Shown: positions 7,108 through 16,177 of the stretch, in pieces
How the letters are laid out: every line of letters begins with the position of its first letter
How positions within the stretch are numbered: position 1 is the first letter of the stretch
From: Clostridia bacterium
GTDB lineage: Bacteria > Bacillota > Clostridia > Christensenellales > Borkfalkiaceae
NCBI GenBank assembly: GCA_900767885.1
Contig: CAAGAU010000006.1
Location: forward strand, 59,415 to 123,414
Reading direction: 5' to 3'
Length of the DNA: 64,000 bases
Notes under the pieces: generated by a model
The model's database searches: none
What the model saw: the letters and a program-made list of their open reading frames with translations, nothing else
What the model was told of the DNA's origin: nothing
Program-made: the position numbers and the translations under genes

Positions 7108-8022
7108 TTAATTATTTAAGAAGTTATCTATAATTTTACAAAGTTTTTCATATCCCCCGTCGATTAAAGGGTTATATTCGACGGGGTTGTTTTTTTTAAA
7201 AAACGTAATCTGTCTTTTTGCGTATCGCCTTGAATTTTGTTTAATTTCTTCAAACGGAAAAGGCTCGCCGTTTATTATTGCGGCGTAAACTTCTTTATAA
7301 CCTATGCCCTGCATACATTGATGTTCGAGCGAAATACCGCTTGAAATAAGTTCGCGCACTTCGTTCTCAAGCCCGCGTTTATACATATCGTCTACGCGGT
7401 CGTTTATTCTTTGATATAAAATCTCGCGCGGCAGACAAGTTGTAACGGTAAGACAATCGAATCTCGGTTTAAGTCGGTCTTTAATGTCGGATTTTCTTTT
7501 GCCGGTAGAATAATAAATTTCCAGCGCGCGTATTACCCTTACGAGATCGTTTGGGTGCAACTTCTTTGACGTTGGCTCGTCAATCTTTTTAAGTTCGAGC
7601 CAAACTGTTTCTTTTCCTTCGCGCTTTGCCATATCCTCGTATTTTTCGCGTATCTGTAAATTCGCGCTTGCGCCACCGTAAGATAATTCGTATATAAGCG
7701 AGTTTACGTAAAATCCAGTTCCGCCGCAAATTATAGGAATTTTACCGCGCGACAATATATCGCGCAATATCGGTAACGCAAGACGCTCGTAATCCGAAAC
7801 GGAAAAATCGTCGACAGTTTCCGCAACGTCAATCATATAATGCTTAACGCCGCGTTTTTCCTCTTCCGTCGGTTTTGCCGAACCTACGTCAAGGCGTTTG
7901 TACACCGAAACCGAATCCGCCGAAATAATTTCGCCGTTGTACTTTTCGGCAAGATTAACCGCAAGTTTTGTTTTTCCCGAAGCAGTCGGACCTACGACCG
8001 CTATAACCTTGCCGCCCGTCAT
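7108..8022 (-). CDS. miaA: tRNA dimethylallyltransferase
   Basis: Transfers the dimethylallyl group of DMAPP to A37 of tRNAs reading UNN codons (i6A37), the substrate for MiaB. Residues 9-17 form the P-loop GPTASGKT. SADSVSVYKRLDVGSAKPT, GGTGFYVNSL and the later RRYAKRQITFFK motif are all family hallmarks. The length (304 aa) is normal. The ATG overlaps the mutL stop by 4 nt. It is last in miaB-mutS-mutL-miaA, so both enzymes of ms2i6A synthesis bracket the mismatch-repair genes. Confidence 0.97.
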   Translation of the reverse strand: MTGGKVIAVVGPTASGKTKLAVNLAEKYNGEIISADSVSVYKRLDVGSAKPTEEEKRGVKHYMIDVAETVDDFSVSDYERLALPILRDILSRGKIPIICGGTGFYVNSLIYELSYGGASANLQIREKYEDMAKREGKETVWLELKKIDEPTSKKLHPNDLVRVIRALEIYYSTGKRKSDIKDRLKPRFDCLTVTTCLPREILYQRINDRVDDMYKRGLENEVRELISSGISLEHQCMQGIGYKEVYAAIINGEPFPFEEIKQNSRRYAKRQITFFKKNNPVEYNPLIDGGYEKLCKIIDNFLNN

Positions 8023-9929
8023 ACTATCCTTTTAAACCACTTATCTATTTCTGTACGAGTTATTTTTATTGCGATAGGTCTGCCGTGAGGGCATTTAAGC
8101 CCCATATCGCCGTTGAGTTTTTCAAGTAAAGCGTCAATTTCGCTTTGCGAAAGCGATTTACCCGACTTTATCGCCGCTTTACACGCTTTCTGCGCTATTT
8201 TTTCGCGCATTACGTCAGCCGAGTTTATTTGTTTTAAAGAGTTAAGATCGGACAAAACGTCATCGAAAAATTCTTGTACGTCCATATCGAGTATTGAAAG
8301 CGGTAATGCATAAATGGCAAAGATTCCATCGGCATATTCGCTCATCTCAAAGCCCATATCGCGAAAATCTTTAAAGTGGTCGATTATAAAGTCGCTTTCC
8401 TTTTCGTTTGCATTTACATGGTAAGGCACGAGTAATGGCTGAGTGTCCAAATCGTTATTTTTATATTTCAGCATCAATTTATCGAAAAGCAGCCGTTCGT
8501 GCGCGGCATGTTGGTCGATAAAATATATTTCATCACCGCGTTCGAGTATAAGATAAGTTTTTAAAACCTGCCCTACGACTTTAAAACGATCAGACATTTC
8601 AAACTCGTTCTGAAAAGCCTTTTTAGCCTCTAACTCTTCGGCATAACGCTTATTTTCGGCAAAAATATCGTCCAAAGTCGGTTTAAAATTCACCGCGGCA
8701 TATTCCTGATGGTCGTTTTCGTATGCTTTTATTGCGGATTTTACGGTTAAATTCGTTGTATTGTCGTCTAAAGAAAAATTAAATTTTCTTCCTTCGCCTA
8801 AAAATAGCGACGCTATCGGTTTATCTGAATCAACGAGCGTAGCCGTCGGTTTTCCGTCTGTTATTTTATACTCATGCTCGTTTGCTATTTCTATCGTCGT
8901 TTTTTGATCGTAATCGTTTTGCATTACCACGTCTATTGCGGAGGAGTTACCTTCAAGTACGCTCGACACAAGCGAATACAGAGTTGCGTAAACAACCTGA
9001 TTATCTACAAAGCGCACGTCGGTTTTATTCGGGTGCACGTTCACGTCTACAAATTCGGGTTCAATACTTACAAGCAGAACGTAAAGAGGGTACTTTCTTT
9101 TCATCAGATACGGCGCGTAGGCGTTGTGAATTGCGGATTGCATAGTGGAATTGGTTACGTATCGCCCGTTCAAAATCAACGTCTGATATGATTTATTCGG
9201 TTTCGCGAAGTATGCGTTACCTATAAAACCATGTACGCGAATACCGTTTTTGACAGAGTCGATTTTCATACTTTCTTTAAGAGCTTCATAGCCGTAAAGA
9301 TCTATCAGGGCATCCTCCAGAACACCGCCCGAAGTACGCAAAGTTTCCTTGCCGTCGATAATAAGTTTAAAGGCAATATCCGGGTGAGCAAAGGCTGTTC
9401 TCGTTATAACGTTGATTATATCGGTTTCTTCGTTTTTGGCGGGCTTTAAGAATTTTTGTCGCGCAGGGGTGTTGCAAAACAAGTCCTCAGCTTTTATAAT
9501 GGTGCCGTTTTCGGTCGGATAAGGCTTTACGTCGCCTATTTCGCCGCAATCGCTGTAAATCGTGTAGCCGTGTTCTTCGTCGGCGGTCTTGGATATAATC
9601 GTTACGCGCGACACCGCCGCTATCGACGCTAACGCTTCGCCGCGAAAACCGAGCGTCATTATCTTGTTCAAGTCGTCTGCAGTACTTATTTTACTCGTGG
9701 CGTGCGGCATTAAGGCTTTTATAAGGTCGTCCGCCGCTATACCGGAGCCGTTATCCGTAACGGTTACGCACTTTTTACCACCGTCCGTAAGCGAAACCGT
9801 AATATCTGTTGCTCCGGCGTCTACGGAATTTTCGATAAGTTCTTTAACTATCGAAAAAGGTCTTTCGACTACTTCGCCGGCGGCTATTCTGTTATAAACG
9901 CTCTTGTCGAGCACGTTAATTTTACTCAT
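8019..9929 (-). CDS. mutL: DNA mismatch repair protein MutL
   Basis: GHKL ATPase and endonuclease acting after MutS. The N-terminal ATP-binding motifs are ENSVDAGA, DNGSGI and FRGEALASIAAVS. The linker spans about 335-440. The C-terminal domain has the metal-binding endonuclease motif DQHAAHERLLFD (last acidic position Asp in place of Glu) and the zinc-site CPHGRP at the end. This fits a self-nicking MutL of a bacterium lacking MutH. It overlaps mutS by 8 nt and miaA by 4 nt. Confidence 0.97.
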   Translation of the reverse strand: MSKINVLDKSVYNRIAAGEVVERPFSIVKELIENSVDAGATDITVSLTDGGKKCVTVTDNGSGIAADDLIKALMPHATSKISTADDLNKIMTLGFRGEALASIAAVSRVTIISKTADEEHGYTIYSDCGEIGDVKPYPTENGTIIKAEDLFCNTPARQKFLKPAKNEETDIINVITRTAFAHPDIAFKLIIDGKETLRTSGGVLEDALIDLYGYEALKESMKIDSVKNGIRVHGFIGNAYFAKPNKSYQTLILNGRYVTNSTMQSAIHNAYAPYLMKRKYPLYVLLVSIEPEFVDVNVHPNKTDVRFVDNQVVYATLYSLVSSVLEGNSSAIDVVMQNDYDQKTTIEIANEHEYKITDGKPTATLVDSDKPIASLFLGEGRKFNFSLDDNTTNLTVKSAIKAYENDHQEYAAVNFKPTLDDIFAENKRYAEELEAKKAFQNEFEMSDRFKVVGQVLKTYLILERGDEIYFIDQHAAHERLLFDKLMLKYKNNDLDTQPLLVPYHVNANEKESDFIIDHFKDFRDMGFEMSEYADGIFAIYALPLSILDMDVQEFFDDVLSDLNSLKQINSADVMREKIAQKACKAAIKSGKSLSQSEIDALLEKLNGDMGLKCPHGRPIAIKITRTEIDKWFKRIV

Positions 9930-12549
9930 TGTCTTTCACCTTTTCCTTTAATTCCGCAACGAGTTTGAATGCTGCCAACGGTGTAAGAGAATTGATATCC
10001 GTCTTAGCCAAAATTTCTTCTACTTCCGAGTGAGATTGCGGTTCCTCGTACTCTTCAATCTCATCATCGGCTTGCAACGCTACGTTGCTTTTGGCAAGGT
10101 CGTTCTTTTCAAGTTTTTTTAAAATGGCTTTTGCTCTGTCGGTAACCTCTTTGGGTATGCCTGCGAGCGCGGCGACTTCTATACCGAAACTTTTATTTGC
10201 ACTGCCCTTGCTGATTTTTCTTAAAAATATAATAGAGCCGTTTACTTCTTTTACGGTTACTTTGTAGTTTTTAATTCCGTCAACCACGCCTTCGAGTTCG
10301 GATAATTCGTGGTAATGCGTTGCGAATAATGTCTTGGCTTTCGTTTTCGCAGATAAATATTCTACCACTGCCCACGCAATCGAAAGTCCGTCGTAAGTAC
10401 TCGTTCCCCTGCCCACTTCGTCTAAAATAAGCAAACTTTTGTCTGTTGCGTGGAGTAAAATGGCAGCGACTTCGGTCATTTCCACCATAAAGGTACTTTG
10501 ATTGAATATTATGTTGTCGCTTGCGCCGACCCTGGTAAAAATCCTGTCTACAACGGATATTTCGGCGGATTTTGCGGGTACGAAACTGCCTGTTTGCGCC
10601 ATAACGGTTATGAGCGCATTCTGGCGCATATAAGTACTTTTACCCGCCATATTGGGCCCGGTAATAATCATAAGCCTGTTATCTGCGTTGTCGATATAGA
10701 TATCGTTTGCAACGAACGGTTCGTTGGATATCGCTTCAACAACCGGGTGCCTGCCGGCTACTACGTTCATAGGGCGGTCGCTGTCGGTAACGTCGGGTTT
10801 TACATACCCGTATCTCTTTGCGACTTTTGCCAAAGAAACGAGTGCGTCGAGACAAGCGAGCGCACGAGAGGTGCGTTGCAGGCGTTTAATATCGTCCGAA
10901 AGTACGTTTTTGATTTTTTCAAAAATAGAAATTTCAATTTGTTTTATCTTTTCGCTACTCGTTAAAATATCTTCTTCAATTTTTTTCAGTTCCTCTGTAA
11001 CGTATCGCTCGCCGCCGGTAAGCGTTTGCTTGCGGATATAGTTGTACGGTACGAGTTCTTTGAAAGAGTTGGTTACTTCGATATAGTATCCAAAAACTTT
11101 GTTATAGGAAATTTTCAGATTTTTAATGCCTGTAGCAGCCCTTTCGCGTTCTTCCATTTTCTTAATCTCGACGTTGGCGTTGCTTTTAAGATTTCGTAAT
11201 CTGTCAAGTTCCTGATCGAAATTATCGTTTATATAGTTGCCGTTTTTACCGTATTCGGTCGAATCGGAACGAATGGCTCTTGTAATAAGGTTGGCTATTT
11301 CGGAAAAATCGTATAAATTATCGTCTATATCCCTTAAAATTTGCGATTTGGTTCCGAACAAAAGCATTTTAAGCGCAGGCAACACGTTCATTGATTGTGC
11401 GAGTGCGGTACAATCGGCGGGAGTAACGTTTCCGTTTGATATTCTGCCGGACAATCTTTCAACGTCGCGAATATTTTTTAAACTTTCGTCCAGTCCGCCG
11501 CGAAGAACCGAGGAATCGTATAATTCCTCAACTCCGTTTAAGCGATAGTTGATTTTTTCTACCGATATAAGCGGCGCGGAAATCCATTCCGTTAAAAGTC
11601 GCGAACCCATAGGCGTATCGGTTTTATCCAATACCCATAACAGCGTGCCGTACCTCTTGCCGTCGCGCATGTTTTTAACGAGTTCGAGATTTCGTATGGC
11701 GGTATAATCCAAGGTCATAAACTCTTCGTTTCGTTCGAGTTCGACTTTATTTACGTTTTTAAGCGCGTGTTTTTGCGTTTCGCGAAGGTATGCTACGAGC
11801 GCGCCGCAAGCGGAAATAAGTTCTTGTTCGCCATCGATTTCGTAAGGCGATAAAGTCGCCGCGTTAAATTGTTCTTTAAGCAAACTTTCCGCAATAGCCT
11901 GGTTATAATTGCTGTCCGCGGTTACCGACGGTTTAGGGATGACTGAATGTTTGACAAGCGGCGACGACGACGCAAGATCGCCGAAATTTTTATTGCATAT
12001 AATTTCTACCGGGGATATACGCACAAGGGCGTCGAACACGCTCGCCGAGCCGTCTGTCGTCAGACACTTTCTGGTAACAAAACGCCCCGTAGTTATATCG
12101 CACCAGGCAACCGCGCATTTGTTTTTTCCGCTGTATACGCAAGCAATAAAGTTGTTTGAGTCGGCGTCGAGTGTTTCGTCCTCGGTTACCGTACCTGCCG
12201 TTACTATTTTCACGACGTTTCTCGTCATCAGTTTTTTGTTGAGCGGATTTTCGGTTTGTTCGCATACCGCGACCTTTTTGCCGAGCGCAACGAGTTTTGC
12301 GATATACTGATCGGCGGCGTGATAAGGCACTCCGCACATAGGCGCGCGCCCTTCGTCGAGTCCGCAGTCTTTACCCGTAAGAGTAAGTTCGAGCAGAGCC
12401 GACACCTCTATCGCGTCGTCGAAGAACATCTCGTAAAAATCGCCCAGTCTGTAAAACAATATACAGTCGGGGTGTTCGAGTTTGGTTTCGACGTAAGCCC
12501 TCATCATATCCGACAACTTACCTCGGAGCAACGCTTTTAAATCGTACAT
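9922..12549 (-). CDS. mutS: DNA mismatch repair protein MutS
   Basis: Recognises mispairs and small loops. The mismatch-binding domain has the conserved GDFYEMF Phe-X-Glu at about 33-39. The connector, lever and clamp domains follow. The ATPase domain has GPNMAGKSTYMRQ, LILDEVGRGTSTYDG and FATHYHEL. The length of 875 aa is typical. It follows miaB after about 40 nt and overlaps mutL by 8 nt. Confidence 0.98.
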   Translation of the reverse strand: MYDLKALLRGKLSDMMRAYVETKLEHPDCILFYRLGDFYEMFFDDAIEVSALLELTLTGKDCGLDEGRAPMCGVPYHAADQYIAKLVALGKKVAVCEQTENPLNKKLMTRNVVKIVTAGTVTEDETLDADSNNFIACVYSGKNKCAVAWCDITTGRFVTRKCLTTDGSASVFDALVRISPVEIICNKNFGDLASSSPLVKHSVIPKPSVTADSNYNQAIAESLLKEQFNAATLSPYEIDGEQELISACGALVAYLRETQKHALKNVNKVELERNEEFMTLDYTAIRNLELVKNMRDGKRYGTLLWVLDKTDTPMGSRLLTEWISAPLISVEKINYRLNGVEELYDSSVLRGGLDESLKNIRDVERLSGRISNGNVTPADCTALAQSMNVLPALKMLLFGTKSQILRDIDDNLYDFSEIANLITRAIRSDSTEYGKNGNYINDNFDQELDRLRNLKSNANVEIKKMEERERAATGIKNLKISYNKVFGYYIEVTNSFKELVPYNYIRKQTLTGGERYVTEELKKIEEDILTSSEKIKQIEISIFEKIKNVLSDDIKRLQRTSRALACLDALVSLAKVAKRYGYVKPDVTDSDRPMNVVAGRHPVVEAISNEPFVANDIYIDNADNRLMIITGPNMAGKSTYMRQNALITVMAQTGSFVPAKSAEISVVDRIFTRVGASDNIIFNQSTFMVEMTEVAAILLHATDKSLLILDEVGRGTSTYDGLSIAWAVVEYLSAKTKAKTLFATHYHELSELEGVVDGIKNYKVTVKEVNGSIIFLRKISKGSANKSFGIEVAALAGIPKEVTDRAKAILKKLEKNDLAKSNVALQADDEIEEYEEPQSHSEVEEILAKTDINSLTPLAAFKLVAELKEKVKDNE

Positions 12550-12592
12550 AATTCCTTTCAGTCGCGCCGTTTACGCGATTATTTCTCCTTGG

Positions 12593-13912
12593 TTAAAATA
12601 CTTTTACAACCTCGCCTACGAGCGACATTCCGCCCGTAGCGGTTATTTTAACGTCGACGAATTTACCGGTCAGATTTTCGTGGTATTTAAAGTATGCCAT
12701 CCTTCCGCATTCGTCGCGCCCCATATAGGCAAGTTTCTTTTCGTCGAAATCCTCAACGAGAATTTCAATCGTTTTACCGACGTATTCGAGAGATTCTTCG
12801 CGGTTTATTTCGTTTTGAATATCGACGAGTTTCATAATGCGGCGTTTTTGAATTTCGGGGTCAACCTGCCCGTCCATACTCGCCGCTTTCGTTCCTTCTC
12901 TCTTGGAGTAAACGAAAGTGAACGCGCCGAAAAATCTTACGTCTTTTACTAATTTTACGGTTTCTTCAAAGTCTTCCTCCGTTTCCGTAGGGAAACCTAC
13001 TATTATATCAGTCGTTATGGCGCAACCGGGAATTATTTTGCGGATAGCGTCCACTTGAGCGCGGTATTTTTCAACCGAGTAACGCCTGTTCATAAGCGCA
13101 AGTATCCGATCGGACCCCGATTGTACGGGTAAATGCACCGCCTTACAGGTATGCGGATTACGCGCGATTGCCTCTATAACGTCTTCGGTCAAATCTTTGG
13201 GGTGGTTGGACATAAAACGCAACCTGAATTTACCCTCTATTTTGCCGAGTTCGTCCAAAAGCCCCGCAAAGGAAACTCCCTTTAAATCATGTCCGTAGGA
13301 ATTAACGTTTTGTCCGAGCAAAGTAATTTCTTTATATCCCTCTTTCACGAGGTCAGTTACTTCCTTAACAACGTGTTCTACGGTACGGCTGCGTTCCCTG
13401 CCCCTTACGTAAGGCACGATGCAGTAACTGCAAAAATTATTGCATCCGTAGGCAATATTTACCCAGGCGTTGGGGTAACTCGACCTGAAAGGCGTGATAT
13501 TTTCGCATATTTCGCCATTTTTGTCGAGAATCTCGATAAGTTGCTTTTTGCTTTGAATTTTCTTTTGCAAAAGCGTACCGAATTCGTCTATATTGTAAGT
13601 GCCTATGATTATGTCCACGAAAGGAAAAGTGTCGGCAAGTTTGTTCGCAAATTCGCCTTGCTGCGTCATACAACCGCAAACGGCTATGACGAGTTCGGGT
13701 TTTTCTTTTTTGAGTTTTTTAAACATACCTATGTTGCCGTAGGCGTGTTGTTCGGCGTTTTCGCGAACGCAACAAGTGTTAAAAACTATCACGTCGGCAT
13801 CTTCTGCGTTTTCGGTTTCGGCGTAGCCGAGCGCGTTCAATTGCCCCGCGATTTTTTCGGATTCGTGTACGTTCATCTGGCAGCCGTAAGTAAAAATCTT
13901 ATAATATTGCAT
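12593..13912 (-). CDS. miaB: tRNA-2-methylthio-N6-dimethylallyladenosine synthase
   Basis: Radical-SAM methylthiotransferase that turns i6A37 into ms2i6A37. The N-terminal MTTase domain begins with YGCQMN and carries further Cys in NTCCVRENAE and CGCM. The radical SAM cluster is GCNNFCSYCIVPYVRGRERS at about 157-176. A C-terminal TRAM domain binds tRNA. The start matches the family N-terminus. No ribosome-binding site precedes it, and the -10 box is only 10 nt away. First gene of miaB-mutS-mutL-miaA. Confidence 0.97.
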   Translation of the reverse strand: MQYYKIFTYGCQMNVHESEKIAGQLNALGYAETENAEDADVIVFNTCCVRENAEQHAYGNIGMFKKLKKEKPELVIAVCGCMTQQGEFANKLADTFPFVDIIIGTYNIDEFGTLLQKKIQSKKQLIEILDKNGEICENITPFRSSYPNAWVNIAYGCNNFCSYCIVPYVRGRERSRTVEHVVKEVTDLVKEGYKEITLLGQNVNSYGHDLKGVSFAGLLDELGKIEGKFRLRFMSNHPKDLTEDVIEAIARNPHTCKAVHLPVQSGSDRILALMNRRYSVEKYRAQVDAIRKIIPGCAITTDIIVGFPTETEEDFEETVKLVKDVRFFGAFTFVYSKREGTKAASMDGQVDPEIQKRRIMKLVDIQNEINREESLEYVGKTIEILVEDFDEKKLAYMGRDECGRMAYFKYHENLTGKFVDVKITATGGMSLVGEVVKVF

Positions 13913-13922
13913 AATTACTTAT

Positions 13923-13951
13923 ATTATACTAAAAACTTGCTTATTTTTCAA
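13923..13951 (-). promoter_or_regulatory. Promoter of the miaB-mutS-mutL-miaA operon
   Basis: Minus strand: TTGAAA (13946-13951), 17-nt spacer, perfect TATAAT (13923-13928). A short palindrome, AGCGATTTATCGCT (13951-13964), adjoins the -35 box. The promoter faces away from the divergent PBP gene. Confidence 0.85.
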
Positions 13952-14008
13952 GCGATTTATCGCTCGTCGGCATAAAAAAACTTTAAAGTTTCATAATATT
14001 TTTGAACT

Positions 14009-16177
14009 ATGAAAAAACTTTTAACGGCGATGGCTTTTATAACGGCTTTACTGCTTATCGCTTTAACTTCCTGTTTCTTTTACTATATTGCGGTTACGTC
14101 TTCGGTTAAATTAGACGCAAGCAGACTTTCCGGTGCGGCGCAATCGTGCGCGGTTTTTGACGGCGACGGCAATTGCATGGACTTCGTCTCGCGGCAGGAA
14201 TACGTGGAAATTAAAAATGTTCCCGAAAATCTTAAAAATTCGTTTATCGCAATCGAGGACAAGCGCTTTTATACTCATACGGGCGTCGATTATCGCAGTA
14301 TGCTCCGCGCAACAAAAAACAATCTGTTTTCGGGAAAAATAAAAGAGGGCGCGTCCACTATAAGTCAACAACTCGTTAAAAACGCGTTTTTAAGCGGCGA
14401 AAAGACAATAAACAGGAAACTTTGTGAAATCAGATTGGCAAGAGAACTCGAAAAGCGTTACTCGAAAAACGAAATTCTCGAGATGTACCTTAATAAAATA
14501 TATTTCGGTAACGGCGCGTACGGCGTAGCCGCCGCGGCAAAAACATACTTCGGCAAAACAACGGAAGAACTAACATTGCCGGAGTGCGCCACTCTCGCCG
14601 CCGTAGTTAAAGCCCCGGCATATTATGATCCTTATTTGTACGCCGATAAATGTAAAAACAGGCGCAATCTCGTTTTAAAAGAGGCTTTTTCGCAAGGCTA
14701 TATAAACGAAAGCGAGTACAAGGACGCCGTTAAACAGGATTTAACGCTAAAAACCCAAAACTCTTCGCATGAAAACGCGCTTGCCACCGAGGCGATAAAT
14801 CGCGCTATGGAAATATTGCGCTTGTCTTCCGCCGACGATTTAAACGGCTTTAAAATCTATACGAGCGTTAAAAAAGACTCGCTCGAATGCATTTCTTCCG
14901 CGAGCGATTATTCTTTAAATTCCAATTACGCCTGCGTTATTACCGACAACAAGAGCGGAAAAATCATCGCTTACAAATCGGATACCGGCGCGCTTAAACG
15001 CTGCCCCGCGTCGAGCGCGAAACCATGGCTTGTTTATGCGCCCGCTTTGCAGGAAAAAATAATTACCGAGGCGACGAAAATTTTAGATGAAAAAACCGAT
15101 TTCGGCGGTTACTCCCCTTCTAATTACGGCGATAAGTATTACGGATTCATAAACGCCAAAGACGCACTTAGTAAAAGTTTAAACGTTCCGGCGGTAAAAA
15201 TAGCAGAATCTCTCGGAAGAAAAAAAATCAGATCTTACGCAAAAAAGTTAGGTGTAGAATATACTAACGACGATTTGTCCGTTGCGCTTGGCAATCTGTC
15301 CGGCGGTATTACGATATTTCAACTCGCGTCGGCTTACTCGCCTTTTTCACGCGGCGGCGACTATACCGATTACTCCTTAATAGACAAAATAGTTTCGCCA
15401 AAGGGCAAAGTTGTTTACGAGGCGAAGGAAACCTACGAAAAAGTTTTTTCACGCGGAACCTGCGACGTTATAAACGATATGCTTTATGAAACTGCAAAAA
15501 GCGGAACTGCTAAAAAGTTAAATACTCTACCCTTTGCCGTTTGCGCAAAAACAGGCACGGGCGGAAATAAAAACGGAAATACCGACGCCTACTGCGTGGC
15601 GTATACGCCCGACTACACCGTAGTTGTGTGGCTCGGAAACGCCGACGGCTCGGTTATGCCTAACGGCGTCAGCGGAGGAACTTACCCCGCTGCTATCGCC
15701 CGCGACGCGTTGTCGGCTCTATATAAAAACTCCTCGCCCGAGAATTTCGCTCTCTCCGACGAAGTAGTTAAAGTCAAGGTAGATAGAAAGTCTTACGATG
15801 AAAAACACGTTTTGCTCGTCAGCAACGGCGAAGAAAAAACTACGAGAGAATTTTTATTTATTAAAGGCAGCGAACCCACCGACAAGTATCAAGAAGAAAT
15901 TACGCCTGCCGTAAAAACCTATAAAATCACTTATACTAACGGAAAAATTCTAATTTCAATTACTGCCGACGACGGCGCTAGATATACTCTTTCGGACGAT
16001 AAAAACGGTATAGAATTAAGCGGTGAAGGCAGTAAGAATTTTGTAATTACCCCTACGCCCTCCACCGTTTACGAGTTTTATCTGAGCGTTGACGGCGCGG
16101 ACGAAAAAATAAAATTGCCGTCGGTAAAAACCGACGGCGGCAAAACGATTAAAGACGACTGGTGGACGGATGATTGA
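14009..16177 (+). CDS. Class A penicillin-binding protein (PBP1a-type transglycosylase/transpeptidase)
   Basis: Bifunctional peptidoglycan synthase. An N-terminal membrane anchor spans about residues 6-30. The glycosyltransferase (GT51) domain contains IAIEDKRFYTHTGVD at about 80-94, KEGASTISQQLVKN, and RKLCEIRLARELE. The transpeptidase has SSAK, KSLN (SxN) and KTGTGG as its three active-site motifs. A beta-rich C-terminal segment of about 110 residues follows. No ribosome-binding site is seen before the ATG; a CATAAT-like -10 lies 11 nt upstream. The stop codon is directly adjacent to the thiI stop on the other strand. Confidence 0.95.
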   Translation: MKKLLTAMAFITALLLIALTSCFFYYIAVTSSVKLDASRLSGAAQSCAVFDGDGNCMDFVSRQEYVEIKNVPENLKNSFIAIEDKRFYTHTGVDYRSMLRATKNNLFSGKIKEGASTISQQLVKNAFLSGEKTINRKLCEIRLARELEKRYSKNEILEMYLNKIYFGNGAYGVAAAAKTYFGKTTEELTLPECATLAAVVKAPAYYDPYLYADKCKNRRNLVLKEAFSQGYINESEYKDAVKQDLTLKTQNSSHENALATEAINRAMEILRLSSADDLNGFKIYTSVKKDSLECISSASDYSLNSNYACVITDNKSGKIIAYKSDTGALKRCPASSAKPWLVYAPALQEKIITEATKILDEKTDFGGYSPSNYGDKYYGFINAKDALSKSLNVPAVKIAESLGRKKIRSYAKKLGVEYTNDDLSVALGNLSGGITIFQLASAYSPFSRGGDYTDYSLIDKIVSPKGKVVYEAKETYEKVFSRGTCDVINDMLYETAKSGTAKKLNTLPFAVCAKTGTGGNKNGNTDAYCVAYTPDYTVVVWLGNADGSVMPNGVSGGTYPAAIARDALSALYKNSSPENFALSDEVVKVKVDRKSYDEKHVLLVSNGEEKTTREFLFIKGSEPTDKYQEEITPAVKTYKITYTNGKILISITADDGARYTLSDDKNGIELSGEGSKNFVITPTPSTVYEFYLSVDGADEKIKLPSVKTDGGKTIKDDWWTDD
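16106..16138 (-). terminator. Terminator for the thiI operon, inside the PBP coding sequence
   Basis: GCCGTCGGT AAAA ACCGACGGC (16117-16138) is a 9-bp GC-rich stem. On the minus strand it is followed by a T-rich tail (AATTTTATTTTTT). It lies about 40-60 nt beyond the thiI stop, within the last codons of the convergent PBP gene. Confidence 0.7.

Noticed and set aside
10498..10965. Long open frames opposite mutS and many other genes
   Set aside because: Antisense shadows of well-identified genes, with no ribosome-binding sites or recognisable domains.
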